From Planctomycetota bacterium (lineage in GTDB: Bacteria > Planctomycetota > Planctomycetia > Pirellulales > Pirellulaceae): a stretch of DNA of 6,966 nt. Shown here one piece after another: positions 6,313 to 6,966 of the stretch; the stretch's first letter is position 1, and each line of letters begins with the position of its first letter. The DNA is taken from positions 1 through 6,966 of the forward strand of contig JAHWKS010000286.1 in the NCBI GenBank assembly GCA_019347795.1, given 5' to 3'. Below the pieces are notes generated by a model. The model had not been told where the DNA came from. It was given only the letters and a program-made list of their open reading frames with translations, and made no database searches. Both the position numbers and the translations under genes were made by a program.

Positions 6313-6790
6313 CGATCGACATGCTCGCCTCGCTCTTCTTCCACCCCCGCGCAATCTGGGACGAAACCCGCTGACCCCGCTCCTGGAAACGTCGCGAAAC
6401 GCCCGGTCGCTCGAACGGCGGAAAAAAACTTACGGCGAGGCGGGCGGTCCACCGGTCGTCGCAACCTACGTGGACAACGGGACTAGCGACTGGCCCTCTG
6501 CTTCTCGTCGCGTCATAAGTCGAACACCGCGTGAAATTCTGCTGCCGACCACCGCCAATTTGAACATCCGTACAGTATAATAAGAGCGTGCCCCGCATGC
6601 ATCGCCATCCACAGTTCCGCGGCGGCGCCTTCTCCGTGGCGCGCACCCTCGCTCCTCGGTTGCCGAACATCGTCGGCAGCCAAGGACCGCTTCCCGAAAT
6701 CCCACGCGCGAATGCCGCGGCTATCCATAAACGTGATTGAATGCACCGTTACCCTTTCGTCCACAGGAGAAATGCTGTCGTCCCGTCATC
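6313..6790. other. Gene-free stretch, possibly decayed coding DNA
   Basis: I find no frame here with a recognisable protein, start and ribosome site. One weak sign of decay is a minus-strand stretch at 6705-6764 reading VTVHSITFMDSRGIRA, which resembles the conserved strand and helix start of STAS (anti-sigma antagonist) domains, but the frame turns into unrecognisable sequence right after. A TATAAT at 6576-6581 has no matching -35 element at normal spacing. The rest appears featureless. Confidence 0.4.
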
Positions 6791-6808
6791 GGCCGGCTTC
6801 AGCCGGCC
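6791..6808. repeat. Perfect 7-bp hairpin, GGCCGGC-TTCA-GCCGGCC
   Basis: Perfect 7-base inverted repeat with a four-base TTCA loop. It is the first of three palindromes in 120 bases at the right end of the window, and not followed by a T-run. Confidence 0.7.
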
Positions 6809-6816
6809 TGTGTTTG

Positions 6817-6837
6817 CCACCAGCTTTAGCTGGGTGG
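6817..6837. repeat. 8-bp hairpin with TTTA loop and one bulged base
   Basis: CCACCAGC and GCTGGGTGG flank a TTTA loop; the right arm has one extra G. The loop and spacing resemble the preceding hairpin, which suggests a shared repeat family. Confidence 0.6.
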
Positions 6838-6858
6838 AAATGGAGCCTTCCCTTCCCC

Positions 6859-6913
6859 ACACCCACCTTTGCTGCTCCGCCGCCGCCGGCGGCGGAGCAG
6901 CAAGGGTGGGTGT
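6859..6913. repeat. 55-base near-perfect palindrome
   Basis: Arms 6859-6885 and 6887-6913 pair at 26 of 27 positions, the remaining pair (6868/6904) being a G-T wobble; the centre is 6886. The outer part reads ACACCCACC and GGTGGGTGT, the inner part is CCGCCGCC/GGCGGCGG. It would make a very stable hairpin in DNA or RNA on either strand. It has no T-run after it on the plus strand, so a Rho-independent terminator is not well supported. No gene end lies nearby inside the window. Confidence 0.75.
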
Positions 6914-6966
6914 AATCGTTCACGGGCCGGCGCTAGGAAATCGAAAAACTGCTATGGACACAGAAT

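Noticed and set aside
6553..6581. A TATAAT promoter
   Set aside because: No -35-like hexamer lies 16-18 bases upstream and no gene begins downstream; the nearby TTGAAC is only 10 bases away.
6311..6583. A plus-strand open stretch after the right repeat
   Set aside because: It has no usable start codon with a ribosome site and no recognisable protein features.
6859..6913. Rho-independent terminator
   Set aside because: The hairpin is strong, but no T-run follows on the plus strand, no gene ends beside it in the window, and its length is far above usual.

Overview
The window looks like chromosomal DNA from a high-GC bacterium, most likely a planctomycete of the Pirellulales type. This is inferred from the gene content (a cytosolic Gfo/Idh/MocA oxidoreductase, a WCGDC thioredoxin-fold protein, a PF02230-type esterase, and a large secreted and membrane protein with an IGPADYFLLRR membrane segment), from the patchy use of Shine-Dalgarno sites, and from intergenic palindromic repeats that I associate with these genomes from memory. 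No search was run.

Layout. The left third is read on the minus strand. In transcription order it holds a thioredoxin-like gene broken by one frameshift (2212 to 1654), a roughly 112-bp near-palindromic repeat in the gap, an intact Gfo/Idh/MocA oxidoreductase (1494 to 388), and the first 96 codons of a DegT/DnrJ/EryC1/StrS aminotransferase that leaves the window at base 1. The last two could act together in sugar metabolism or nucleotide-sugar biosynthesis. The middle is read on the plus strand: a serine esterase of the phospholipase/carboxylesterase family (2300-3031), then a 746-aa signal-peptide-bearing membrane protein (3164-5404) of unknown function with a glutamine-amidotransferase-like fold segment.

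The right part is degenerate. A small minus-strand toxin-antitoxin module (antitoxin 6048 to 5821, RelE/ParE-type toxin 5810 to 5475) sits between two 124-bp direct repeats that are 112/124 identical. The left repeat is the 3' end of the 746-aa gene. The right one is an orphan copy of that 3' end with its own stop codon, still open as a 50-codon frame. The antitoxin is intact, but the toxin carries two opposite frameshifts (about -1 and +4), so it should be dead unless the sequence is in error. The last 650 bases hold no gene I can support. They end in three hairpins, including a 55-base near-perfect palindrome.

I do not see a convincing new multi-gene system. The parts most worth a second look are the decayed toxin-antitoxin module lying between duplicated gene ends, the orphan C-terminal copy, and the palindromic repeats. 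Three frameshifts in under 4 kb also raise the possibility of assembly or sequencing error.
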